The translations under genes and the position numbers were made by a program. The notes beneath the pieces are model-generated. The model was not told the origin of the DNA. It made no database searches and was given only the letters and a program-made list of their open reading frames with translations. This document shows positions 30,546 through 44,700 of a stretch of DNA of 64,000 bases, piece by piece. The first letter of the stretch is position 1. The number at the start of each line of letters is the position of its first letter. The stretch is from Doryteuthis pealeii (lineage: Eukaryota; Mollusca; Cephalopoda; Myopsida; Loliginidae). Location of the stretch: assembly GCA_023376005.1 (NCBI GenBank), contig CM042139.1, forward strand, positions 143,864,528-143,928,527. Reading direction: 5' to 3'.

Positions 30546-32103
30546 CCAGTTGAATATTTAGTTAAATATCATGATTTACACACTGTTTATTTTCCTATCA
30601 TTTGTAAATTATTTGATGTACGATACTTGCACCTTTGATGAATTGTAGTGCACTATCCACATAAATATGTGGGGATTAAAATAAAAAAATAAAAAACATA
30701 AAAATAACAAACGTCCCATGAGCCTTCAGACCAGAAGAACCCTCTGAGCATGTGCAGGAAAAAGGACCAACTTCTGACCACCGACATAATCTCTTGGCCA
30801 TTCTGACTTTGGCCTTAACTGGGACAAGACACTATTTCTGGACAGGAAGAAATTTCCCCTCCACATGGTGGCTATGACCTATGAATAAAGCCTGAATCCT
30901 AAACTACCTTTTGTATTTGTCTCTTCCTTTCTTTCCTTGAATTTCTTTTCAATGTGACTGCCAAATATGATGGGATTAAAAGCAACCCTGTGAACATGCA
31001 CCAGGAATAACAAGCTACCTTTAAACCTGAAACATTAAACATCTTGTCTCCCCACAAACACAAGCAGTAGCAAATAATATTTATAGCACTGTAGAAATTA
31101 CAATACATTTGGAAAAAAAAAACTATTATTTTCATATTTTCATTTTTTTTTTAATACACAACTGACCTTCTGGAAAATTACTTTCAATTAAAAATGTTTT
31201 TTATCACATTGTCACTTAAATCAATGTTTTTTCTACAAATAAGCACAAATTAAAAATTATCTATGAGATTAGAAAAATAAATAATCTGCAGGCCTTTTGG
31301 GGTTAATGCAATACCATGCAAAAGTTGAAAATTTAAGTTTTAACAACAAAAAAGGAAGGTGTGTAAAATAGTGGTTTTGTAGGATTAAACTGCTGAGTGA
31401 ACAAAAAAAAATGAATATGAAAGCATAATGACCAATACAAATTTTTCAGTAAGAGGAGATAAAATATGCAACCTTAATTTATATCTAGCATAGTTTTTCT
31501 TGCAGAAAATAAATAAGTATTTAATGATTTACTTTTGTCAGTAATAGCAGTTGTTCAAAATATCAATCCAAGTGAACCAATCAATTATTAAATGTATGGT
31601 CAACTGTATTGCATTGTACTAAGAATAAGCACTTTGATACAATGGCAAGTTCAAATATAATTTGGATGGTTTTCCTATTTTATTGAAATTTCTTGAAAAA
31701 AAAAAAAATCTGCTTGGCATAATAACATTGCATGTTTTAAAAGGTGGAGAGAATCTTGCCACTTCCAAATGAGTGGTCATCCCAAATTATGTTCAATGTA
31801 TCCAGTGTGTAAGCCAAAAGCAAGACTAGTGTTTCATACAAGACAGAGACATGACACAGAACTGAACTAGTCTTTATATCATTAAAATGATTAGAAAGTC
31901 CATTATTATCAATATTGATCATATAGTGTGCTATATTTATAAGTGAATGATGCTCAATATGTTGGATAGAGCATGTATATCAAAGTTAGGGTAACGTGGG
32001 CATGAAGTCAACAGTGCTTGGTTACGAAAAAGTTTCTTGCTTATAAGATACTCTTGTATTGAGAATCACATTTGGGAGAAACTGTCAGTAACCTAATACC
32101 CTA
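30546..32103. other. Unique-looking sequence, no supported gene
   Basis: 30700-31050 is less AT-rich and ends one block with AATAAAGCCTGAATCC, which could be a polyadenylation region of an unrecognised element or transcript. No frame of note runs through it on either strand. Confidence 0.4.
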
Positions 32104-32424
32104 GTCCTGAATAAATCGTGGAAGCAGCACCCAACGAGGAAACAGCTATATGGCCACCTGCCCCCCATCTCACAAACCATACAAGTGAGACGGACAAGAC
32201 ATGCCGGGCACTGCTGGAGAAGCAAGGATGAGCTCATAAGTGACGTTCTCCTGTGGAAGCCAACACACAGACATGCTAGTGTGGGCCGCCCATCAAGAAC
32301 CTACATTGACCAACTAAGCAAAGATGCAGGTTGCTGCGCAGAGGACCTCCCTGGGAAAATGAATGATAGGAAAGGTTGGCGAGATATTGTCATGGATATC
32401 CGTGCTAATAGCACGACATGATGA

Positions 32425-32433
<9 letters not shown>
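32104..32433 (+). pseudogene. 5'-truncated RTE LINE copy (last ~330 bp)
   Basis: Matches about 5368-5690 of the intact LINE at high identity, including HAGHCWR, DVLLWKP and YIDQL words. It keeps an open frame to the same stop and ends CATGATGATGATATATA. 5' truncation is the usual result of incomplete target-primed reverse transcription. It is the youngest relative of the 2042-5694 element. Mirror at about 34,830-35,156. Confidence 0.92.
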
Positions 32434-32462
<29 letters not shown>

Positions 32463-33012
32463 GTTTACAAACTTCAATGTCAATGCAAGTGAAGTGAGAT
32501 AACACTCCCCCCCTCAAATAATCCAATCACCCACTTCTTGTTAAAAAAAATCCAAATGATATAAAACACTACTTAAATAGCCCCCCTCAATACTCAACAT
32601 ACATAAACATACATAAAAATATATAAAAATTCAACCTACTTAAGACTCGCCACAATTTAAGAATTATTCAATTTTTTTTATCTTAAAATATCACCAAATC
32701 ATACAGCAGTTTTCCTTAGTAAATGATTTTCTAAATAATTTCTGATATGCAAACCATCTTCAAATAAAAAAACCATTAACTTAAAAAAAATTTTCATTAG
32801 TGATTTTACTCCCTTAATTGGGCAATGAAATAATGAGTATATATATATATATATCTACACTACAGTATCACCTAAACTTTGAATTTGGATACAATTGATA
32901 AGTCTACAGTATTTCTTAAACATTAGTTTATTTTAACTCAGACATCCACTTTCTTTACATGCTTAAAAAAAATGGTACTTTTATTCTATTTTTCATATTG
33001 ATAATATAGAGT
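32434..33012. other. (TA)n tail then AT-rich sequence
   Basis: TA array to about 32459, then unremarkable AT-rich DNA with another short TA array at 32840-32854. Confidence 0.6.
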
Positions 33013-33603
33013 GCAATATTTTTAAGTAAATAGTACTAAATAGAGCATGTATCTCAATAGTACTGATATATGTGTGATAGAGCATGTATCTGAATAGTAC
33101 TGAATATTGTTGATAGAGCATGTATCTGAATAGTACTGATATTGTTGATAGAGCATGTATCTCAATAGTACTGAATATTGTTGATGAGCATGTATCTCAA
33201 TAGTACTGAATATTGTTGATAGAGCATGTATACTGATAGTACTGAATATTGTTGATGAGCATGTATCTCAATAGTACTGAATATTGTTGATAGAGCATGT
33301 ATCTCAATAGTACTGAATATTGTTGATAGAGCATGTATCTCAATAGTACTGAATATTGTTGATAGAGCATGTATCTGAATAGTACTGAATATTGTTGATA
33401 GAGCATGTATCTCAATAGTACTGAATATTGTTGATAGAGCATGTATCTCAATAGTACTGGAATATTGTGATAGAGCATGTATCTGAATAGTACTGAATAT
33501 TGTTGATGAGCATGTATCTCATAGTACTGAATATTGTGATAGAGCATGTATCTGAATAGTATTGAATATTGTTGATAGAGCATGTTCTGAATAGTACTGA
33601 CAT
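33013..33603 (+). repeat. 36-bp minisatellite, ~16 units
   Basis: Unit GAGCATGTATCTCAATAGTA plus CTGAATATTGTTGATA repeats about sixteen times, with a CTC/CTG variant. The palindrome centre falls at its right edge. Frames through it are repetitive and not coding. Confidence 0.97.
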
Positions 33604-34235
33604 ATTCAGTACTATCTCAGATACATGCTCTATCCAACAATTCAGTACATATTCAGAATACATGCTTCCTATCAACAATATTCAAATCTATCCCAATACA
33701 TGCTCTATCAACAATATTCCAGTACTATTGAGTACATGCTCATCAAACAACTATTCATGTACTATTCGATACATGCCTCTATCAACAATATTCAGTACTA
33801 TTGAGATACATGCTCTATCATACAATATTCAGTACTATGAATACATGCTCTATCAACAATATTACAGTACTATTCAGATACATGCTATCAACAATATTCA
33901 TACTATTGAGATACATGCTCTATCAACAATATTCAGTACTATTGATGTCAAACTATTGAGATACATCTATCAACAATATTCAGTTACTATTCAGATACAT
34001 GCTCTATCAATACAATATATCAGTACTATTGAGTACATGCTCCATCAACAATATTCAGTACTATTGAGATACATGCTCTATCAACAATATTCAGTACTAT
34101 TCAGATACATGCTCTATCAACACATATACACAACTACTCAGATAACATGCTCATCAACAATATTCATACTATTCAGATACATGCTCTATCAACAATATTC
34201 AGTACTATTGAGATACATGCTCTATTTAGTACTAT
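33604..34235 (-). repeat. Inverted copy of the 36-bp minisatellite
   Basis: The same units in reverse orientation, but with many single-base insertions and deletions that are absent from the left array. This is the first part of the right arm and looks like raw read sequence. Confidence 0.95.
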
Positions 34236-34798
34236 TTACTTAAAAATATTGCACTCTATATTATCAATATGAAAAATAGAATAAAAGTACCATTTTTTTT
34301 AAGCATGTAAAGAAAGTGGATGTCTGAGTTAAATAAACTAATGTTTAAGAAAATACTGTAGACTTATCAATTGTATCCAATTCAAAGTTTAGGTGATACT
34401 GTAGTGTAGATATATATTATATATACTCATTATTCATTGCCCAATTAAGGAGTAAAATCACTAATGAAAATTTTTTTTAAGTTAATGGTTTTTTTATTTG
34501 AAGATGGTTTGCATATCAGAAATTATTTAGAAAATCATTTACTAAGGAAAACTGCTGTATGATTTGGTGATATTTTAAGATAAAAAAAATTGAATAATTC
34601 TTAAATTGTGGCGAGTCTTAAGTAGGTTGAATTTTTATATATTTTATGTATGTTTATGTATGTTGAGTATTGAGGGGGCTATTTAAGTAGTGTTTTATAT
34701 CATTTGGATTTTTTTTTAACAAGAAGTGGGTGATTGGATTATTTGAGGGGGGGAGTTATCTCACTTCACTTGCATTGACATTGAAGTTTGTAAACAAT

Positions 34799-34836
<38 letters not shown>

Positions 34837-37800
34837 TCATCATGTCGTGCTATTAGCACGGATATCCATGACAATATCTCGCCAACCTTTCCTATCATTC
34901 ATTTTCCCAGGGAGGTCCTCTGCGCAGCAACCTGCATCTTTGCTTAGTTGGTCAATGTAGGTTCTTGATGGGCGGCCCACACTAGCATGTCTGTGTGTTG
35001 GCTTCCACAGGAGAACGTCACTTATGAGCTCATCCTTGCTTCTCCAGCAGTGCCGGCATGTCTTGTCCGTCTCACTTGTATGGTTTGTGAGAGGGGGCAG
35101 GTGGCCATATAGCTGTTTCCTCGTTGGGTGCTGCTTCCACGATTTATTCAGGACTAGGTATTAGGTTACTGACAGTTTCTCCCAAATGTGATTCTCAATA
35201 CAAGAGTATCTTATAAGCAAGAAACTTTTTCGTAACCAAGCACTGTTGACTTCATGCCCACGTTACCCTAACTTTGATATACATGCTCTATCCAACATAT
35301 TGAGCATCATTCACTTATAAATATAGCACACTATATGATCAATATTGATAATAATGGACTTTCTAATCATTTTAATGATATAAAGACTAGTTCAGTTCTG
35401 TGTCATGTCTCTGTCTTGTATGAAACACTAGTCTTGCTTTTGGCTTACACACTGGATACATTGAACATAATTTGGGATGACCACTCATTTGGAAGTGGCA
35501 AGATTCTCTCCACCCTTTTAAAACATGCAATGTTATTATGCCAAGCAGATTTTTTTTTTTTTCAAGAAATTTCAATAAAATAGGAAAACCATCCAAATTA
35601 TATTTGAACTTGCCATTGTATCAAATGCTTATTCTTAGTACAATGCAATACAGTTGACCATACATTTAATAATTGATTGGTTCACTTGGATTGATATTTT
35701 GAACAACTGCTATTACTGACAAAAGTAAATCATTAAATACTTATTTATTTTCTGCAAGAAAACTATGCTAGATATAATTAAGGTTGCATATTTTATCTCC
35801 TCTTACTGAAAAATTTGTATTGGTCATTATGCTTTCATATTCATTTTTTTTTGTCACTCAGCAGTTTAATCCTACAAAACCACTATTTTACACACCTTCC
35901 TTTTTTGTTGTTAAAACTTAAATTTTCAACTTTTGCATGGTATTGCATTAACCCCAAAAGGCCTGCAGATTATTTATTTTTCTAATCTCATAGATAATTT
36001 TTAATTTGTGCTTATTTGTAGAAAAAACATTGATTTAAGTGACAATGTGATAAAAACATTTTAATTGAAAGTAATTTTCCAGAAGGTCAGTTGTGTATTA
36101 AAAAAAAAAATGAAAATATGAAAATAATAGTTTTTTTTTCCAAATGTATTGTAATTTCTACAGTGCTATAAATATTATTTGCTACTGCTTGTGTTTGTGG
36201 GGAGACAAGATGTTTAATGTTTCAGGTTTAAAGGTAGCTTGTTATTCCTGGTGCATGTTCACAGGGTTGCTTTTAATCCCATCATATTTGGCAGTCACAT
36301 TGAAAAGAAATTCAAGGAAAGAAAGGAAGAGACAAATACAAAAGGTAGTTTTAGGATTCAGGCTTTATTCATAGGTCATAGCCACCATGTGGAGGGGAAA
36401 TTTCTTCCTGTCCAGAAATAGTGTCTTGTCCCAGTTAAGGCCAAAGTCAGAATGGCCAAGAGATTATGTCGGTGGTCAGAAGTTGGTCCTTTTTCCTGCA
36501 CATGCTCAGAGGGTTCTTCTGGTCTGAAGGCTCATGGGACGTTTGTTATTTTTATGTTTTTTATTTTAATTTTATTTTAATCCCCACATATTTATGTGGA
36601 TAGTGCACTACAATTCATCAAAGGTGCAAGTATCGTACATCAAATAATTTACAAATGATAGGAAAATAAACAGTGTGTAAATCATGATATTTAACTAAAT
36701 ATTCAACTGGAGAAAATTATTATTATCTGGAAATCAAATTTTCTGGAAGGTAGATTATCTGGAAATTAATTTAACTGGAAAGTAAATTTTTCTGGAAGTT
36801 AAACTTTCTTGAAATTAAATTTACAGAAAATAATTTTTTTGGAAATTAGATTATCTTGAAGGTAAATCTTCTAAAAATAAATTATCTGGAAATCAAATTT
36901 TTTCTAATTTAAAGATTCTGGAAAATAAATTATCTACAAATTAATTTTAACTAACAGGCATTGTAAATTACTAAACTCTACTTAGTCTGGTATAAAAACA
37001 GAGTTGTGACAAGAAAGATTTTAATTCCTCCATTATCTCATTTCTTGTAAAGATCGTTATTGGAGACCTTGCCATTTGTGAGGGCAATCCCAACATTAAG
37101 GTCTCCAAATTGCTAGGGATACAGAAAACTTTTCATATGGCTATTGGCAACGTTATTGTGTTTGTTGTACATGCCCCTGACCCTGCTTCACTTGGCTTGG
37201 TAATTATTTCTGATGAAACTCTCGATTTATCCTACCACAAGTGTGAACTTTGTGCAGTTATTCGGTTTTTGAACACAAAGGCATTAAACTGATTGAAATT
37301 CCTTGCCAATTAATGGAAGTCTATGATGAGTCATTCATGGATGTCAAAATGTCCACAAGGTGTAGGGAGTTTGCAACAATGATAAGGTTCAGTGCATTGA
37401 TATAACATGGGCATACCAAAATTGCCACAACGCCTACATAAATGCATCAACTGAAATAGCAATTATGTAGAAAAATAGATACATGTTCAAACTTTAAAAT
37501 AATATGAACATCATTTACAATAAACAATAAACGTTTCTGTAATTTCTAAATATTTTGGAGACCTTATCTTTGGGATTGCCCAAATCCACATCTGAAGCAA
37601 AGGCAACATTTATGGAAGGTATCAATTTTTACATGATTCTTAACCACAGAGTAGAGTATGTATAAATATACATGTGTCCTGTTTAGCTGACAATATTAAA
37701 AAATAGTCAATGTTTGGTCCTGTGGGGATTCAAAAGCTGGACCTCAAACTTCAAAATGTCATGCAATTCCAGTTGGAATGAGGACTGAATTTTGCAGAGC

Positions 37801-38739
37801 TCTGTCTTTATTTAGCACTGGCCAATTTCACTTTACAAAGTAACAAGGTTGTTTTGTACCTTGAGAATGAAAATCTCTGAACAAGGGCAGATAATCAAGT
37901 ATTTCCCATGCAACATTACAAGAAGGGTAAAGATTAGATTTTAGTGTATAATGATTATTTGGGTCAATTCAGATCAGTTGGACCACAATTTGATTTGTCT
38001 CAAAAGGATACATTTTCAGTCTGATATCACTTGTTACGTCAGAGTGACTTAATATTTAAATCTTTTTTTTTCTTTAAAGAAAAATGAATGCATGATATTT
38101 TTTTAAATATGGATTTTTATGTGAATATACATCTATTTTACTTTTGATTGAAATCCTCCTTCCAAATTCTCCCAAAGTCGTTAGTCACTTTCGAGATTTT
38201 GTCACAGCAACCTGAAACCAGACATTGGCTATTTTATAAGATAAAACATATGAATATTCTTAATCTTGAATTTCAGCACAAACACACATATTTTCTTTTT
38301 CTTTTCTATCACATTTTTGAAGATTGGCCATGTGCGCATTCTTAATCTTGAATTTTGGTTCAAACAGACATTTTTAGAATTTTGTTTCTATCAACTTTTT
38401 GTTCAAAAGTTACAGTTTTAAAGATAACAGTTTTATCAAAAACTTTATGGAAAAATGTGTGCATTATCATTGAAATTGTGGTGCAACTTTTTCAAATGGC
38501 TTTATAGCTCAGGTATATGCTAATTTAAGACAAAAATGGTTTCCAGAAATGGTCTGAGTTTTTGGAATAAAAGGTTTAATAATATATTCTTAATTTATTT
38601 CAGTAAAATGTTACTTTTTATTACAAGATTTTAAAAATAATGCCTCTCAAAAATACCTATTTTTGGAGTAAAAAAATTGAAATATGTATATCGGAAAATA
38701 TCATAAAAAGGCCAAGGTAAAATATACTACTATTTTATA

Positions 38740-38780
<41 letters not shown>

Positions 38781-41700
38781 TAAAACAAGAATTGAACCAC
38801 TGACTATTTAATATAATTTCAATTAGTTTTTGCATTGGCTATTTAGAAAAGATCTACAATCAAAATTTTCTTTAAATTGCTAAGAGGTTGTTGCCAAAGT
38901 TGATTTCCTGTATAAATATCAGGTACATGACATGTATAATTCATTATAAGAAGCAGATATCAAAGTTTAACAGAGTGTAATGTATGTATGTATATCAAAT
39001 AAGTTTGGTTAAAAATAATGGAATCCTTATTGTTTTGGATTTTAAAAAAAAATGTTTATTTCAATTTATCTAACAATTTTTTTAATGTTATCATTATGAA
39101 ATGAATTAATGGTTTGTCCAAAAGAGTTTACATTTGTAGACCAGGTACTTTCATTTATCATCTGAACCTTTATCAAAGCTGTGTATTTTATTGTTTGTTA
39201 TTAATTGTCTAAATTATTTAGTTTTTGTTACTAAGGTGACACTAAATAAAACTAGCGGTTATTTCATTTAAGATTAAATTATAATTTTTAGATATATCCA
39301 ATGTGCAGACAAACATGATTTAGAATAAAAAGTTGGTCTATCTATTTTAGAATGGTATCACTGGTTTCATAATTAATTCTATTAATAGTGGATTATCTAA
39401 TTTTATGTTATAAAGCTTAAAGAATTTTAAATTTTTGACATTATTGTCGGCATGAAGTATTTTATTGATACTTTATAGAAATATTTTAGATATAATACAA
39501 AAATACTTCATGCTGACAATGATAAAAAAAAATGTGAGGAAGGAAATCTATCCATGTGAAAGAAAAACTCCCCAACCACACGCATGTACACATTTACATG
39601 CAGAGAGAGAAAACACAAGCATAACACGACTTCACAAACAAGTACACACATACTCTTAAGTGCATATACATGTGCAAAAAATTATGAGTATTACCTGACT
39701 GCATTTCTAAATGCACAGTCACAAATCATATCCGCTCTCCACTGGAGGATCCCATTCGCAAAGGTGTAAATTATGAATGATAGATTTCTGAAAATGTGTA
39801 TTTTTATATAACTAAATTTTAAATCAGAAAAAAAAATGTTTTACTTTCATATACTTTAAAAATCTTGGTAAGCACACTGTTGGAAATGTAATCATTGACC
39901 CAAGTTCAAATCCTTGATCCTTTGCCTTTATTTACCTTTGTGTTAATGCCCTTTACAAAGGCATGAATCCTCTCTTTGTTCCCCTGGGGCATTAGAATAA
40001 CCAACTGCACCTCTGCAGAGGGGTAAGACTCCCCAATCTGGCCACCTGTTGGCCGTGGGTGGCAACCTGTGATGCTTAAGGATGGAAGACAAGTGGCTGA
40101 GCAGTCCATGACATGCAACACTCCACTTTGGCCCTTACTTAGATATACTAATGGTCAGAGCTGCCCTCTCTGATCAATCAGCTGGTCACATCAAGCCCTA
40201 GCACCTATATGATTGCCCAACCCTATTGCCCTTATGGCAAGCCCAACTCTTTTATATATGGTGCTAGAAGGTGGTGGCTGAGGTCTTCATGACCTGGGAA
40301 TGACGTTAAACTCTATCTGATGATGAGATCCCAATTCTGGAGGTTGGGGAATGTGGAGCACCCCTTCATCACCATTGCTCCCAGGTCCACTCTGAAAAAT
40401 GTTTATAAAAAAATTTAGTATCCATTAAGAATGAATTTATTTCAAAACTTTGTTGGCATAAAATGACCCACTGAGGTTGATATGCCCAAACAAACAAACC
40501 CTTTCTTTGTTATAACATTAGTATATACCTATCATTTTTGTTCTGAAGTTCTTTAGGATTTAAATTTAACCATAAACTCATGGAAAATCAAGGTTTGATA
40601 TGACACTTTTAACCCCGTCTGTCACCTGAAGTGGGTGCTAGGACATCGAACTTGATTTAGAATTAATTCAGAGTCAAGGTGTTGGCCGTTAAGCCAAATG
40701 CATTCCATCCGGTGCAGCTACGGATTCTCCTTGTGCACGTGTTAAGTTGGTACCGGGGAAATGAATTAAAATTATGAGAAATTCATTATATAAAAAAGAA
40801 CAAGAATAGAAATGGAACTCAGAAAAAGAGAGAGGACAGCAGCTAAATGAGGAAGAGCCCTCAGACAACTCATATAACCCGTGACAAAGAGCAAAACATT
40901 AAAGACATAGCAGAATGAACTAAAAACTAACTATTTAACAATAGCACTTAAGTAAAACATATCAAACATTGTATAATTAAATTATATACTGTGTATATTC
41001 ACAGGTCCTGCTAGTATATATACAAGGTGTGTCATAAAAGTACGAGATTGAAGCGATTGTATTACCAAGATAGGAAATGAACAATAATGTAATGTTAATT
41101 TTTTTCAGAATACAAGGCTGGATTCCTGTGTCACAAAATACAGAATTAAGCACTTATTTACCAAGATATGAAATAAAGAACGTGAATGGAATGTTAATTT
41201 TCAGAATACAAGGTGTCAAAACGTACAAAAATCTCCGATACTTTTTTGACACACCCTGTATCATAAAACAAAAACATGATTAGCATTAAATAACCCACAA
41301 GGGTTGATATGCCATTAAAATACCAACCAACCTGTGTTAGGTACAGAGTAGGTTGGAAGAAGAGAAGCCTTTATTGAAAAAATCTCATATAGCTATGGGT
41401 AAATTTATATCTTTAATAATATTAAAAAGTATAAATTCTAATTCATAATTTTCATCAGACATTTCAATGAGTAAACTATTCTATAGTCTGGCTAGAGAAG
41501 GTAAACCTGAATTCAAACCAGCCTTCATCATGATCATCAAGGTGGTGCACCAGCACTGATTCCTTGGCTCTCTCTTGCCATCCATCCCTAATGGACATCA
41601 CTCTGGCAAGTCCTCTTGATGGTATTGTGTTGGCAAAGGGTTTACTCACTTTAATTTTAATTTGTTCACATTGCTTGTAGTGGAGGCGTTGGATATATAC

Positions 41701-44700
41701 TTCTAAAACCTCTTTAGAATTGATCAAGGGAAACTGAAAAGGCAGACACATATTGCTATTTTGAAAACTATTCCAAATTAGATGAGTTCAGTTGGAACCA
41801 GCTCTGCTGAAAATCTTTAATGATCCCTGTGATAAAACTTCAAAATAATGGTTCATTCAAAATACTTCCTATATGGCAATTTGTTTATAATGCCTATATT
41901 TAATTTTTTAAAAATAGCCGAAAACACCTTTATTCAACAATTTCAGTTTGATTTATAAGAACCATTTTCATCAAATTTAGTATTCAGAACAACAATATGA
42001 TTTGATTTCACTACTTTGTTATGCTGATTGCCTTAATTTTTTTCGAAATAACATTCCTATTTTTAACTCTCAAAACGAAGAAAGAAATAGAACTTTTTGT
42101 TCAAATAATTATGAGCAATATTGTAATATAAATGTGGACTATACATGCATGCATTATGATATAAATATATATATATATATATATAATATATGTATGTGAG
42201 TGTGTGTGTGCGTGTGGAAAAATAATAAATAAATGTGTAAATAAGATTTATTGAAGATGATTTATTAATACTAGCAAATATAATGCACCCTCCGGGTGCA
42301 AGTATTTCAGTTTTAATGTAATAAAATATTGTGTTAAATTAGAAAGGCTAAATAACTAAATGGGAAATGCAGATAAAAAGATTTGGAAACAGGGGAGTAT
42401 ATCGAAATAAATAAGAACAACTGAAACTTACTCTTCCATCACTCTCGTCTTCCATTGTCCATTTTTTTCTAATTTAAGTTTAGTTAAAGAGGAAGTAAAG
42501 AATAAAATTACAGTTATTTTTCTTGTTTGGGATTTCATTTAAGATTCATTGAAGAGATTTTTGTATATTCATTAAATAAAATCAAACAATTAGAAATCAA
42601 TAATACTAATCACGTATTATCAAATCACATTTAATTCAATATGCAAATTAGCCTTCCCGTTCACATGAAAACTGCTATTTTGTGATATATAAATGTAATG
42701 CATGTGTTAGTATGTAGATATGTCAACAGTATTAATAATGTAAAACCATTTATTGAGGTTAATAAAAATCAAATCATTAGAGAATCCGATGTCCAATAAC
42801 TAAGGGAATTGTAACTTGAAGTAGTAATATAGTTCTCGGTTACAGTCAGGAAAAAACACACAATCTCCTATAATTAAGATTTGAAAATTTAGTAACATTT
42901 TAAATGTCTTGATTTATAGTCAAAACATTTAAAATGTTGACTAAATTTTCAAATATTAATACATCATCTTCATAACTCTTATTTTTCACATTCCTATGCC
43001 ATTAGGCAATATTTGATGTTCTGATGAAATTATGATATAAATTTTAATACTTCTAATAATTATTCAAGAAGTATAAAATTTATATCATAATTTTCATCAG
43101 GATATTCAAGTAAATATTGCCTGGTGACATAGAATATTTATTTTCAAATATGTGAGAAAAGTGGATGGAGAAAAGTTTTATTATTTGCATTATTGATACT
43201 ACAGCTCCTATTGGTTGATGCAAATAAGTGTTCCATTTGCAAAATGTGACACATTGCAGGATTTTGGGCTAAACTTGCAAATCGGTCGGAAATTAGGGTG
43301 ACCCAGAAAACAGAACCATACATTTTGTAATGAAACTGTTAATTTTAACTAGGGGGGGGGGTTTAGGGTTAGGGGGGGTTTAGGGTTAAGTTTAATGGGA
43401 AATAATAAATAATCTGGTTCTGTTTTTCTGGGTCACTCCTGTTATACAGAAAATAGAACCCAAAATTTTGTAATAAATATGTTCATTTTAACTAGGGGCG
43501 GTACGCCGTTAGGGTCTAGGTTGTTTAGGGTTAGTTAAATGGACATAATAGTATACATTTGTTCAGTTTCTTGCATGGGTGTCATCCCCGTAATTTCTAG
43601 TTTTGCTCGGATTTTGTATATATTGTCTAACATAGTAGTTTAGATACTGAGAAATTGAAAGTTCCCTCGTATATCATGCAGATTTATATTCATGATATAG
43701 ATAGAGAATATTAATATATCCAATATACTAGTAATATGTTATATTTTTAGACTAACGCCAAAACTATTAAACAGTTACTATATTGCTAACATTCAGAACA
43801 TGTGAATGAATTGACGAGTTCAAATTTCTGAATGATAGATGATAGTTTAGTGATTTCTCTTTGCTTTTGTTCCTATTTTTGTTATCTCTGATGGGAATTG
43901 TCTCGGGGTATGTTAAAAATTTCCAAAACCATAAGGGTCCATACATACATATTACATAAATACAAAGCATGAAATATGTGCTCATCCTAGTTCTCTATAT
44001 ACACTAAGCGTCCATAGTATAACATACGCACATGTACAACAGAGACATATCGAGACTGTAAATCGCATTATGTATACAACACATAAATGCCATACAGAAG
44101 CATATATGTACACAGACATTGTGCATATAGATGCATGCACACAACATAACACAAACCACATCGCTAAGTCGAAATGTACAAGTACGAATCACATACATGT
44201 TCGCATGGAGCATTCTCACATATGCACATACCAAATATGTACTCCCTGCACACACACACACACACAGACATATATATACAACAAGCACTGAAAGACACAC
44301 GTGTCCAACAAAAAGTACACCTATCCACATTGTTCACATATGAACACACACACGTTAAGCTAGAGACATACATCTCACAGACAACTCAGCATGCATACAT
44401 CAAGATGCACACTCCAAATATCGTGCATACAACCAAACTTACGTATTAGAAAACACACAAAGAAGGAACGCATGAACAAGTACCACATACCCATTACATA
44501 CTGTACCTGAAGCATACTCACATTCAAAAGCAAAAACAACACATACATGTATTACACACACACTGTATCTCCATGCATACATACATATAACATAACGTAC
44601 ACTGAAACAGGCATACTCGTACATTTACAAACCAGATAGGTAATTTTAAACCTTTTTAGTTGTCAAACTCTCTCATAGGGCCAAATATAGAGTAACCTTC

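Larger units (their letters stand above)
19399..33603 (+). repeat. Palindrome 1, left arm (~14.2 kb)
   Basis: Every feature tested in this arm recurs, reversed, in 33604-47965. The reflection sum runs from 67,206 near the centre to 67,364 at the outer end, so indels add only ~160 bp over 14 kb. The outermost match is GAGAGGGGGTAAGAG at 19,430, with its mirror ending at 47,937 just before the N gap. This arm is the cleaner one. It is presumably the true genomic sequence. Confidence 0.95.

Noticed and set aside
33013..34235. CRISPR-like array of regularly spaced repeats
   Set aside because: The units are contiguous 36-bp repeats with no spacers, in an animal-type genome.
33197..34243. 128- and 224-codon repetitive frames at the palindrome centre
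   Set aside because: The 36-bp minisatellite is a multiple of three, so frames stay open without selection.
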